Source of the DNA: Salinimicrobium sp. TH3
GTDB lineage: Bacteria > Bacteroidota > Bacteroidia > Flavobacteriales > Flavobacteriaceae
Assembly: GCF_026676115.1 (NCBI RefSeq)
Contig: NZ_JAPONB010000009.1
Location: 1 to 64,000 of the forward strand
DNA length: 64,000 bases
Direction: 5' to 3'
Shown here: positions 43,859-51,984 of the stretch, piece after piece
How the letters are laid out: every line of letters starts with the position of its first letter
How positions within the stretch are numbered: the first letter of the stretch is position 1
Translations under genes and position numbers: made by a program
The notes under the pieces: model-generated
Seen by the model: the letters and a program-made list of their open reading frames with translations, nothing else
What the model was told of the DNA's origin: nothing
The model's database searches: none

Positions 43859-43890
43859 CAAAGTTAAGAAAATTTTGTTATGCGCGCATA
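43859..43890 (-). promoter_or_regulatory. Operon promoter with MarR-type palindrome
   Basis: On the minus strand TAACTTTG (43866-43859) is an exact -7 element, 7 bp before the ATG. The perfect palindrome TATGCGCGCATA at 43879-43890 lies 12 bp upstream of it, covering the spacer and the -33 zone, where a MarR dimer would block RNA polymerase. Confidence 0.6.
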
Positions 43891-44008
43891 GTAAATAAAA
43901 AATATTTTCCTTCTATTTAATGCCTCTCCTAAATTAATTAGAAAAACACAACAAAACTCTCCGTTAAAGAGGAGTTTGACAGTTTTTTCGACAATTAACT
44001 TAGAGGCT

Positions 44009-44785
44009 TTACTTTGAAGTGCTCTGCATCTTATCCTTTAGCTGAAACCAGGAATCGTGAAGAAAGAGCTTGATCTGGGCATCATTGTTCTCTTCCAAAA
44101 GGCGGGGAATTTTCTTTTTTTCCAGCATGAAATCTATGAGAAGTGCCGATTCCTGTTGGCTTAACTCCATCGTTTCTTCCATATAAGTTTTATAATGTAT
44201 CTTAAAAAAGGCAATATTTCTTTGCGCTTTTTCAATCCTAATATTCCTTTTTAATTTTTTGGTTCTACTGTTAATGGCATTTAAAATGGGATCAATTTCC
44301 AGGGATCCCCCTAAAAGGCCTAATAAATGTATAGGTTTAAAATCCCCGGCAGTTCTAAGCCGTCTTTCATTCATGGAAAGCTTTTCTATTTTCCTGGGAA
44401 TGATACCGAGACTTACGACATTAATTTCTGAATTTTCCTTGACTACCACTTCTTTAAGTTCCATCGAACTTTCCTCCATTTCAAAAACAACCGGAAATTC
44501 CTGAAGGTCCTCCTGTTTTATGAACCTTATAAGGTCCTCCATTCCCACATGTGACAAAACAAGGGTGTCTCCCGATTTAATGTTCAGTTCAAATATCCCT
44601 TTTTTGCCCGAAACCGAATATTTTCCTGAAGAAACATTATTTATATGGACGTTTTGTAGCAGATTTTCCTGGTTCGTGACTATTCCCCGCACCGTGACTC
44701 TCTCCTGTGCCTCAAGATTGAGTGAGAAAAGTGTGCAAAAAATAATAATGAGATACTTCAAAGTTCTTGTGCTAATCCAGGACAA
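44009..44785 (-). CDS. Exported protein with CarboxypepD-like domain
   Basis: A 258-residue protein with a hydrophobic signal (about 9-26, LEAQ cleavage) and a CarboxypepD regulatory-like beta-sandwich (about 28-115, RVTVRGIVTNQENLLQNVHINN...ELKEVVV). The rest is a charged helical region. It resembles the N-domain of TonB receptors without plug or barrel; such stand-alone proteins are frequent in Bacteroidota and have no known function. It stands alone between the MarR and manA promoter regions. It is likely periplasmic or outer-membrane associated. Confidence 0.8.
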   Translation of the reverse strand: MSWISTRTLKYLIIIFCTLFSLNLEAQERVTVRGIVTNQENLLQNVHINNVSSGKYSVSGKKGIFELNIKSGDTLVLSHVGMEDLIRFIKQEDLQEFPVVFEMEESSMELKEVVVKENSEINVVSLGIIPRKIEKLSMNERRLRTAGDFKPIHLLGLLGGSLEIDPILNAINSRTKKLKRNIRIEKAQRNIAFFKIHYKTYMEETMELSQQESALLIDFMLEKKKIPRLLEENNDAQIKLFLHDSWFQLKDKMQSTSK

Positions 44786-44915
44786 AGTAGAACTTTAAAA
44801 TAAAATAGGTGGAGAAAATGAGATTTTTGAAGGTTAAATGCCTGGTGTCTTCTTTAAAAAATCCATATTAATCCAGCGTTACAATTATTATCTTTACCAC
44901 ATTAAACAATATTAA

Positions 44916-45887
44916 ATGCTCAATTACCCAATTCGTTTTGAACCCATTCTTAAGGAAAAGATATGGGGAGGAAATAAACTGAAACAAATCCTGCATAAGC
45001 CCTCAACCTCAGAAAATACGGGTGAAAGCTGGGAAATTTCTGGAGTGAAAGGTGATATTTCTGTGGTGGAAAATGGTCCTCTTAAAGGACAGAACCTAAA
45101 TGACCTTTTGGCGAGGTATAAAGAAAAATTGCTGGGGAAGAGGAACTTTAAAAAGTTTGGAGAAGAATTCCCTCTTTTGATCAAGTTTATAGATGCAAAG
45201 ACCGAACTTTCGGTGCAGCTGCATCCACACGACAGCATTGCAAAAGAACGCCACAACTCCTTTGGAAAGACCGAAATGTGGTACATCATGCAGGCAGATG
45301 AAGGCGCAGAGATCAATGTAGGTTTTAAAAAGAGCATTTCTGAAGCCGAATATCTCGAGCACCTCAATTCGGGAAGAATCACAGATTTGCTAAACTTCGA
45401 AAAAGTTCAAAAAGGAGACTCTTTTTTCATCAACACCGGAAAAGTTCATGCCATTGGCGCAGGAGTACTTTTGGCCGAAATTCAGCAGACATCAGATATT
45501 ACTTATAGAATCTATGACTGGGACCGGGTGGATTCAGAAGGAAATTCAAGGGAATTGCATACAGATCTTGCACTGGATGCTATAGATTTTGAGAGAAAAG
45601 AGGATTTTAAAATGGAATATTCCCGGGAGGAGAATAGTTCCACCAATATTGCTAACTGCGAATATTTCACCACCAACTTTCTTCCGGTAAAAGGAAGTAT
45701 TATAAAGGATTATTCAAATTTGGATTCCTTTGTCATTTTTATGTGTGTAAGCGGGGAAGCAGAAATAAGCATTGAAGGAAATTCAGAAAAAGTTTTCCAG
45801 GGGCAGACGCTGCTAATTCCGGCAGAAAATTCTGAAGTAAAAATAACCGCGAATGGAGCAGAACTTCTTGAAGTTTATGTCTCCTAA
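44916..45887 (+). CDS. manA: Mannose-6-phosphate isomerase, class I type
   Basis: A 323-residue cupin-type enzyme that interconverts mannose-6-phosphate and fructose-6-phosphate. Metal-binding residues lie in QLHPHD (about 98-103), with the E of the GKTEMWY segment and the H of NTGKVHAIG. The length matches the short bacterial class I form. A near-consensus -7 element (TATCTTTA at 44889) lies 19 bp before the start. It ends at a bidirectional terminator shared with the SMP-30 gene and supplies sugar nucleotides for cell-surface glycans. Confidence 0.92.
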   Translation: MLNYPIRFEPILKEKIWGGNKLKQILHKPSTSENTGESWEISGVKGDISVVENGPLKGQNLNDLLARYKEKLLGKRNFKKFGEEFPLLIKFIDAKTELSVQLHPHDSIAKERHNSFGKTEMWYIMQADEGAEINVGFKKSISEAEYLEHLNSGRITDLLNFEKVQKGDSFFINTGKVHAIGAGVLLAEIQQTSDITYRIYDWDRVDSEGNSRELHTDLALDAIDFERKEDFKMEYSREENSSTNIANCEYFTTNFLPVKGSIIKDYSNLDSFVIFMCVSGEAEISIEGNSEKVFQGQTLLIPAENSEVKITANGAELLEVYVS

Positions 45888-45901
45888 GTCCAAATGCTAG
45901 A

Positions 45902-45950
45902 ATCAAAAAACACCTTCCAAAAATGGCATTTCTGGAAGGTGTTTTTGATT
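45902..45950. terminator. Bidirectional terminator with embedded 19-bp palindrome
   Basis: A long hairpin of about 24 bp with one bulge joins ATCAAAAAACACCTTCC to its complement and encloses CCAAAAATG/CATTTCTGG (45917-45935), a copy of the palindrome seen at 20487. It ends both manA and the SMP-30 gene. Confidence 0.85.
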
Positions 45951-45960
45951 TAAGCGGCAT

Positions 45961-46851
45961 TTAACGGCCACTTACATTCATCTCCAGACTATATAAGGAG
46001 TCCATAGCCGTAATGAACAATGTCTTGTTTTCCTTACCACCAAAAGTTACATTGGCAGTCCACTCTTTATCTATTGGAATGTGAAGGATCTTTTTTCCTT
46101 GTGGATTGAACACCGTCACGCCGTCGCCGGTGAGGTAAAGGTTTCCCTGCTTGTCTATTGTCATCCCGTCAGACCCCAGTTCAGTAAAAAGGATTTTGTC
46201 TTCCAGTTTTCCGTCTTTTCCAATAGAGTATTTCCAGGTTTTATTGTCCTCAATGTCTGCTACATATAATGTTTTACCGTCCACAGTCCCAATGATGCCA
46301 TTTGGCTTCACAAGATCCTCGGCAGCGATGAAAAGACCTTTGCGGTTTGGGGTGAGATAATACACCCGCTGCTCCTTGATAGGCTGTTTAGTGTGCTTCC
46401 AATAATCTCTTTTGTAGAAAGGATCGGTAATAAAGATTCCGCCATCGGGGGCGATCCATAGATCATTAGGTCCGTTAAATCTTTGTCCTCTAAATCCTTC
46501 GAGCAGTACCCTCACCTCCTTATTGCTGTTAATCATCCAAATCTCGGAATGTTTATCGGCTGCGGCGTAGAGATTACCTTCAGCATCAAAGTAGAGACCG
46601 TTTGCACGTCCTGCATCTTCCATAAAGACATTTACTTTGTTGTCTTCCACAGACCATTTGTGAATGCGATTGTTCGGCTGATCTGTAAAATAAACATTTC
46701 CCTGAGAATCGGCAGCAGGGCCTTCGGTAAATTCAAAACCGTTGGACACAAGTTGCAATTCTGCGCCATCGGCAATAAGGTTCTTATCCTGGGCTTTTCC
46801 TGAAATACTGAACAAAATTGTAACAAGAAAAATATTACATGGTATTTTCAT
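45961..46851 (-). CDS. SMP-30/gluconolactonase-family exported protein
   Basis: A 296-residue six-bladed beta-propeller with a signal peptide (about 1-20, GKAQ). Motifs of the family include FTEGPAADSQGNVYFTDQ near 36-53, the NGPNDLWIAPDGGIFITDP metal-site block and KPNGIIG. These calcium- or zinc-dependent proteins hydrolyse sugar lactones or related esters. The start is preceded at 37 bp by the aldo/keto reductase gene on the same strand, so the two may be co-transcribed. Exact substrate unknown. Confidence 0.9.
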   Translation of the reverse strand: MKIPCNIFLVTILFSISGKAQDKNLIADGAELQLVSNGFEFTEGPAADSQGNVYFTDQPNNRIHKWSVEDNKVNVFMEDAGRANGLYFDAEGNLYAAADKHSEIWMINSNKEVRVLLEGFRGQRFNGPNDLWIAPDGGIFITDPFYKRDYWKHTKQPIKEQRVYYLTPNRKGLFIAAEDLVKPNGIIGTVDGKTLYVADIEDNKTWKYSIGKDGKLEDKILFTELGSDGMTIDKQGNLYLTGDGVTVFNPQGKKILHIPIDKEWTANVTFGGKENKTLFITAMDSLYSLEMNVSGR

Positions 46852-46888
46852 AGCGTTTTTATCTTTTCAATGTGGGGTCTCCAATTTT

Positions 46889-47899
46889 TCAATTGTCACT
46901 GTTATTTCTTTTAAGGATGTCCTCAATTTTTTCCAGCTCTTCTTTGCTAAATTTCAGGTTTTGCAGCCCTGCAATATTGTCTTTAAGCTGGGAAACCTTA
47001 CTCACTCCAATTAAAACCGAGCTGACTCTGTGATCTTTTATGAACCACGCAATTGCCATTTGAGCAAGAGATTGATTTCGACTTTCGGCAATTGCATTTA
47101 GTTCTTTAACCTGCTCCAGAAGTCGGGGAGTGATTTTAGTTTTGTCAAGATAACCACCTTCAATTGCTGCACGGGAATCTTCCGGGATTCCATGCAGGTA
47201 CTTTGAGGTTAGTATTCCCTGTTCCAGGGGCGAAAATACGATGCTGCCCAGGCCTTCTTTCTCAAGAGTGTCAAGGAGTCCGTCTTCAACCCAACGATCG
47301 AACATGTTATAGCGGGGCTGATGGATGACAAATGGAGTACCGAGATTGCGCAGTATTTCGGAAGCTTTGGCTGTCTGCCCGGCCGAATATTGTGATACGC
47401 CAACATAAAGTGCTTTTCCCTGCCGCACGATCTGGTCCAAAGCACCCATTGTCTCTTCCAGAGGAGTGGAAGGATCTGGCCTGTGGTGATAAAATATATC
47501 TACATAATCCAGTCCCATTCGTTTAAGCGACTGGTCCAGACTTGCGATAAGATACTTTCGGGAGCCGAAATTTCCATATGGTCCCGGCCACATATCCCAG
47601 CCTGCCTTGGTGGAAATTAGCAGCTCATCACGATATTTTTGAAAATCTTCTTTGAAGATCTTTCCGAAGTTAATCTCTGCCGAACCGTAAGGTGGTCCAT
47701 AATTATTGGCAAGATCGAAATGGGTAATTCCATGGTCGAAAGCTGTTCGCAGGAGTTGTTTTGAATTTTCAAAACTGGTGGTATCTCCAAAGTTATGCCA
47801 AAGGCCAAGGGAAAGCAGAGGCAGCTTTAATCCGCTTTTACCACAACGGCGATATTCAATTTTTTCGTAGCGGTCTTCGGCCGCAGTATATGAACTCAT
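46889..47899 (-). CDS. Aldo/keto reductase, YghZ/glyceraldehyde-3-phosphate reductase-like
   Basis: A 336-residue NADPH-dependent TIM-barrel oxidoreductase. The catalytic region is FDLANNYGPPYGSAE (Tyr of the AKR tetrad at about 66), with the YHHRPDPSTPLEETM segment and C-terminal SSVLIGVSKVSQL. Similarity is closest to the YghZ (AKR14) group, which reduces L-glyceraldehyde 3-phosphate and methylglyoxal and so counters carbonyl stress. It lies just upstream of the SMP-30 gene. Confidence 0.9.
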   Translation of the reverse strand: MSSYTAAEDRYEKIEYRRCGKSGLKLPLLSLGLWHNFGDTTSFENSKQLLRTAFDHGITHFDLANNYGPPYGSAEINFGKIFKEDFQKYRDELLISTKAGWDMWPGPYGNFGSRKYLIASLDQSLKRMGLDYVDIFYHHRPDPSTPLEETMGALDQIVRQGKALYVGVSQYSAGQTAKASEILRNLGTPFVIHQPRYNMFDRWVEDGLLDTLEKEGLGSIVFSPLEQGILTSKYLHGIPEDSRAAIEGGYLDKTKITPRLLEQVKELNAIAESRNQSLAQMAIAWFIKDHRVSSVLIGVSKVSQLKDNIAGLQNLKFSKEELEKIEDILKRNNSDN

Positions 47900-48050
47900 A
47901 ATCTATTTTTAATCGAGAATTTTTTGTAAGAAAGGCTTTAATTTTTCTGAAAAATAATAAGTGTCATTTATTCCTTTTTCGGGACTCTAATTTACGGTTT
48001 TCCTGAGGATCCTCTTTTACCGATTCCTTCAAATTGAGATATTATTTAAA

Positions 48051-48082
48051 AAAAATGTCCGGGATATTGTCCGGACATTTTT
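48051..48082 (-). terminator. Terminator of acyl-CoA ligase gene
   Basis: A 12-bp stem, AAAAATGTCCGG with CCGGACATTTTT, with A-rich flank giving T residues on the minus strand, 19 bp after the stop codon. Confidence 0.87.
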
Positions 48083-48100
48083 AATTAGTTTTTCACCTAT

Positions 48101-49879
48101 TTACTGCTTTTCATAGATCCCGTCATACAGGTTCTGGTAAAGCTTGATGATATTCCTGCGCTTCAGCTTCATAGTAGGAGTAAGGTGTTCCCCTTCAATG
48201 CTCCAAACATCGGGAGTGAGTTCAAATTTTTTGATCTTTTCCCAGCTTCCAAATTTTTGGTTGTAAAAATCCACTTCTTCCTGGATCCTGGCTTTAACCT
48301 GCGTATTTGAAATGAGGTCTGCGTTGGTTGGTCCTACTTCAATATGTTTTCTTTTGGCCCATTCCCTCAAAAATTCAAAGTCGGGCTGTATTAGAGCTGC
48401 AGGCATTTTTTCACCTTCCCCAATAACCATTAGTTCCGCAATGAATCGGGATTGCTTCATTTGATTTTCAATGACCTGAGGAGCTACATATTTCCCGCCA
48501 GAAGTCTTGAACATTTCCTTTTTACGATCTGTGATCTTGAGGAAACCTTCGCTGTCCACTTCTCCTATATCTCCCGTGTGGAAATAACCATCTCCATTAA
48601 TTGCTTCTTTGGTCTTTTCGGGCTCTTTATAATAGCCTTTCATAACATTAGGACCTTTACAGAGTATCTCTCCGTCTTCAGCAATTTTCACTTCCACATC
48701 TCTAAGGACTCTTCCTACTGTTCCAATCTTAAAACCATGGTTTCTTTGGTCATTAACAGCTATTACCGGAGAAGTTTCGGTCAATCCATAACCCTCCATT
48801 ACCGGAATTCCCGCAGCAGCGAAAACTCTCGCAAGTCTTGGCTGTAAAGCCGCGCTACCCGATACTATAAGTTCAATTTTGCCTCCCAAACCTTCTTTCC
48901 ATTTGGAGAAAACCAGTTTACGGGCCAGGCTAAGCTGGGTTTCATACCACCAACCTTTTGCGCCATAAGGTTCGTATTCCAGGCCGAGTTCCACTGCCCA
49001 GAAAAATAATTTCTGTTTGATCCCGCCAACAGTTGAGCCTTTTGCGATGATCTTGTCATAAACTTTTTCCAGAAGTCGGGGTACAGCCGAAATAACATGA
49101 GGTTGTACCTCCTTAAGGTTGTCACTAATTTTGTCAATTGATTCGGCAAAATGAATGGATACACTGTAGTATTGATACAGATAAAGGATCATTCTTTCAA
49201 AAATGTGGCAAACAGGAAGGAAACTAAGAGATACGTAACTTCCAAAATCAAAAGGAACCCGTTCTGAACTTAGCAGCACATCACTCACAATATTTTTATG
49301 GGTAAGCATAACTCCCTTTGGTCTCCCGGTAGTTCCCGAGGTATAGATAAGGGTGGCAAGATCATCTTCTTTAACTGATTTCTTCCTGGCTTCGACCTCT
49401 TCCTGGTTTGATTTGTCCTCCCCAAGTTTCAGGATCTCGCTCCAATTGTCGACTCCTGCGATCTCATCAAAGGTGTAGACCCCTTTTAATTTAGTGTTTC
49501 CACGAATGGAATTAAGCTTGTCAAGGATCTCCCTGTCTGAAACGAAACAATAAATAGATTCACTGTGATTGATCACATACTCATAATCTTCCTCAGAAAC
49601 TGTGGGATAAATGGGCACGTTTTGGGCACCGAGCTGTAAGATCCCAATGTCCATTATGTTCCATTCGGTACGGTTACTGGTGGAGATCACCGCAATTTTA
49701 TCATTTGGCTGGATCCCCAGCCGTAGCAGCCCACGGCTTACAGCATTCGCCTTGTCAATGTATTCCTGGGTAGAAATGGCTTCCCACTTCCCATTATACT
49801 TAGTGACCAGGGATTTTTCAAGAGGGGCATTTTCCAATTGGAAATATGGAAAATCAAAGAGTCTTTTTATTTCAATCAT
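48101..49879 (-). CDS. fadD: Long-chain acyl-CoA synthetase (AMP-forming)
   Basis: A 592-residue ANL-superfamily ligase. The AMP-binding P-loop TLIYTSGTTGRPKG is near 176-189, GYGLTETSP near 367-375, and the C-terminal GDIGEVDSEGFLKITDRKKEMFKTSGGKYVAP holds the hinge and catalytic Lys region. It activates free fatty acids to acyl-CoA, feeding the beta-oxidation operon at 37397-43851. It has its own promoter and terminator. Eukaryotic-like long-chain synthetase length suggests long-chain specificity. Confidence 0.92.
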   Translation of the reverse strand: MIEIKRLFDFPYFQLENAPLEKSLVTKYNGKWEAISTQEYIDKANAVSRGLLRLGIQPNDKIAVISTSNRTEWNIMDIGILQLGAQNVPIYPTVSEEDYEYVINHSESIYCFVSDREILDKLNSIRGNTKLKGVYTFDEIAGVDNWSEILKLGEDKSNQEEVEARKKSVKEDDLATLIYTSGTTGRPKGVMLTHKNIVSDVLLSSERVPFDFGSYVSLSFLPVCHIFERMILYLYQYYSVSIHFAESIDKISDNLKEVQPHVISAVPRLLEKVYDKIIAKGSTVGGIKQKLFFWAVELGLEYEPYGAKGWWYETQLSLARKLVFSKWKEGLGGKIELIVSGSAALQPRLARVFAAAGIPVMEGYGLTETSPVIAVNDQRNHGFKIGTVGRVLRDVEVKIAEDGEILCKGPNVMKGYYKEPEKTKEAINGDGYFHTGDIGEVDSEGFLKITDRKKEMFKTSGGKYVAPQVIENQMKQSRFIAELMVIGEGEKMPAALIQPDFEFLREWAKRKHIEVGPTNADLISNTQVKARIQEEVDFYNQKFGSWEKIKKFELTPDVWSIEGEHLTPTMKLKRRNIIKLYQNLYDGIYEKQ

Positions 49880-49904
49880 TTATTGATTTGTTACAATAAT
49901 CTCT

Positions 49905-49935
49905 GCAAAATAGCAAAAGAAGCATCTATTTCAAA
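49905..49935 (-). promoter_or_regulatory. Candidate fadD promoter
   Basis: On the minus strand TTTG (49935-49932) is followed after exactly 19 bp by TATTTTGC (49912-49905), a close match to TTTG-N19-TAnnTTTG with the TTTG one base short. It lies 25 bp before the start codon. Confidence 0.5.
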
Positions 49936-49958
49936 TAAAATATTGAAAATGTCTTTTT

Positions 49959-51137
49959 CTAGACACAACTTTTTAATATTTCGATTCCTTTATAGGCAGT
50001 TTCTTTGGTCATTTGAAAATTGGGTAAAAATAACAGGCTGGAACCTTCAGTGTTCATTAGCAGCCCCTTTTTCATAGCTTTACTCTTAATTGTAGAAGCA
50101 TAATCTTCATCTTTGAGATCTACACCTATTGCAGCTCCTTTGATCCGCACTTCAGGTGTATTCTTAAAATTTACTTCTGAAATACCTTTTTTGAAGGTCT
50201 CTGCAAGCTGCTTTATATTTTTAAAAAGTCTATTCTCGTGCTTCTGAAGGTAATCCAGAGCAGCCAGCGAAGCATCTACTGCAACGGGATGCCATCCATA
50301 AGAGGAATACAGGCCAATTTTTTCACCCACTTTGTCATCAATTTCCTCTGTGATAATAACCGCGCCCATCCCGGCATGTCCCGCAGTTATTGCTTTTGCC
50401 ATACACAAAATATCCGGTTCAATATCAAAGTGCTCAGAAGCAAACATTTTTCCTGTGCGTCCAAAACCGGTAATAGCTTCATCCATGATCAACAAGGTAT
50501 CTGTTTCTTTACAAATCTTATCTAATCCTGCCATAAAATCTTTTTCAGGGATTACTACCCCCAGGTTGATGATTACAGGTTCCATGATGACGGCAGCTAC
50601 TTCTTTTGAAGAGAGGAGGGAACTTACCTGTTCCAGATTCTCCTTATTTAGGGGAAGCTCCAATTTTAAACAGCCTTCAAGCAGATTAGGGAATTTTTCC
50701 CTTTTCTTGGTGGCCCCAATGCTTAGTGCACCTATAGTATTTCCATGGTAACTACCTTCAATTGAAAGGATCTTCTTACGACCGGTATACATGGTGGCCA
50801 TTTCAAGGGCTGCTTCTACTGCTTCAGACCCACCGGTCATCCTGTAGCTCTTTTTTAGATTTCCGGGACTGAGTTTGGCTAAAGTCTCTGCCAATTCGGT
50901 CCAGGGCTTGTAATAAAAATTTGGATATATATAGGAGGGACGATCGCCATTGCGAATTGCATCCTCTATCTCTTTTACATTCCAACCCAGATTTCCAACG
51001 CCTGCACCACCAAGGAAATCGATATATTCTTTTCCGTCGGCACCATATATAAAACTTCCTTCTGCTTTTACAACTTCCAGTTCTATAGCCGGATTCCCTC
51101 GTCCAAAATATTTTTTATCTTTTTCTTTTACAATCAT
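49959..51137 (-). CDS. Class III PLP-dependent aminotransferase
   Basis: A 392-residue fold-type I aminotransferase. The PLP-binding Lys is K248 (CMAKAITAG); SYHGNTIGALS (129-139) and the MDEAITGFGRTGK block (218-230) are typical of the acetylornithine/4-aminobutyrate/taurine-pyruvate group. Substrate cannot be fixed, as no pathway genes adjoin it. It is a stand-alone gene on the minus strand, divergent from the DUF4136 lipoprotein gene. Confidence 0.9.
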   Translation of the reverse strand: MIVKEKDKKYFGRGNPAIELEVVKAEGSFIYGADGKEYIDFLGGAGVGNLGWNVKEIEDAIRNGDRPSYIYPNFYYKPWTELAETLAKLSPGNLKKSYRMTGGSEAVEAALEMATMYTGRKKILSIEGSYHGNTIGALSIGATKKREKFPNLLEGCLKLELPLNKENLEQVSSLLSSKEVAAVIMEPVIINLGVVIPEKDFMAGLDKICKETDTLLIMDEAITGFGRTGKMFASEHFDIEPDILCMAKAITAGHAGMGAVIITEEIDDKVGEKIGLYSSYGWHPVAVDASLAALDYLQKHENRLFKNIKQLAETFKKGISEVNFKNTPEVRIKGAAIGVDLKDEDYASTIKSKAMKKGLLMNTEGSSLLFLPNFQMTKETAYKGIEILKSCV

Positions 51138-51325
51138 TTCTTAAGCTTTTCCTTAAAATTTAAGGAATAAATTCTGGCAGGAATGTTAGTAAAAGGTGAA
51201 ATCTTGAGGATGCCCCGATTTTGATGAAAATTTAGAGATTTGGTTAAATTCGTTTTAAATGTTTTAATAATTTGAGTGCTAAAGGTATAAATGTTTAAAT
51301 TATGGGGAATCGAAAAAAACTGACT

Positions 51326-51913
51326 ATGAAAAAATTGAACATTTTAATGCTGCTGTTATTTTCTTTTGCCATTCTAAGTTGTGGTCCAAGAGTAGCAACC
51401 CAAAAAACGACTTCTAAAGACCTTAGCTCTTATAATTCCTTTGCTTATCTCCCCAATGCAAATGTTAGTGCACAGGGGATGCAGATGAGTTCAGAAGATG
51501 TAAGTCGTGCAGTAATTGAAGCAGTAAACACCAATTTACAACAAGCCGGTTATAATCTCAACCGTCAAAATCCAGACCTGCTGGTGTTAATTAGCACAGA
51601 GACCGATACGGAAGTCACTACTACTACAGATCCTGTTTATGCTGCTTATCCTTATACTACAGGGGTAAGAACCATAAATCCTTTGTACAACAACTATTAC
51701 TACGGAGGTTATGCGGGATATAATAATATCATTGGCTATGACACCGATACTTATACCTATGAAGAAGGGACGGTAGTAATTAACCTGGTGGACAGAGAGA
51801 CTAAAAATACTGTATGGAAAGGAGTAGCTTCAGAAAGTATTACAGGCCAAACTTCAACACAGGGAATAAGGGATCTGGTAAACCCCATTTTTGAAGAGTA
51901 TCCTGTGGAATAA
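51326..51913 (+). CDS. DUF4136 family lipoprotein
   Basis: A 195-residue lipoprotein: signal MKKLNILMLLLFSFAILSC with lipobox Cys19, then a domain with the DUF4136 pattern YNSFAYLPNANV at the start and GTVVINLVDRETKNTVWKG near the end. A Tyr-rich loop (NPLYNNYYYGGYAGYNN) separates the halves. I chose the start at 51326, 8 codons into the longest frame, because it gives a standard signal. Function unknown; probably outer-membrane associated. Confidence 0.87.
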   Translation: MKKLNILMLLLFSFAILSCGPRVATQKTTSKDLSSYNSFAYLPNANVSAQGMQMSSEDVSRAVIEAVNTNLQQAGYNLNRQNPDLLVLISTETDTEVTTTTDPVYAAYPYTTGVRTINPLYNNYYYGGYAGYNNIIGYDTDTYTYEEGTVVINLVDRETKNTVWKGVASESITGQTSTQGIRDLVNPIFEEYPVE

Positions 51914-51936
51914 CCAAAACGAAGTGATCTGAAATA

Positions 51937-51971
51937 AAAACGTCCGACGAAATTAATCTGTCGGACGTTTT
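51937..51971. terminator. Bidirectional terminator between DUF4136 gene and purL
   Basis: A 12-bp stem, AAAACGTCCGAC with GTCGGACGTTTT, with A residues on the left and T residues on the right. It serves both converging genes. Confidence 0.87.
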
Positions 51972-51984
51972 CTTTGTTTGATCT

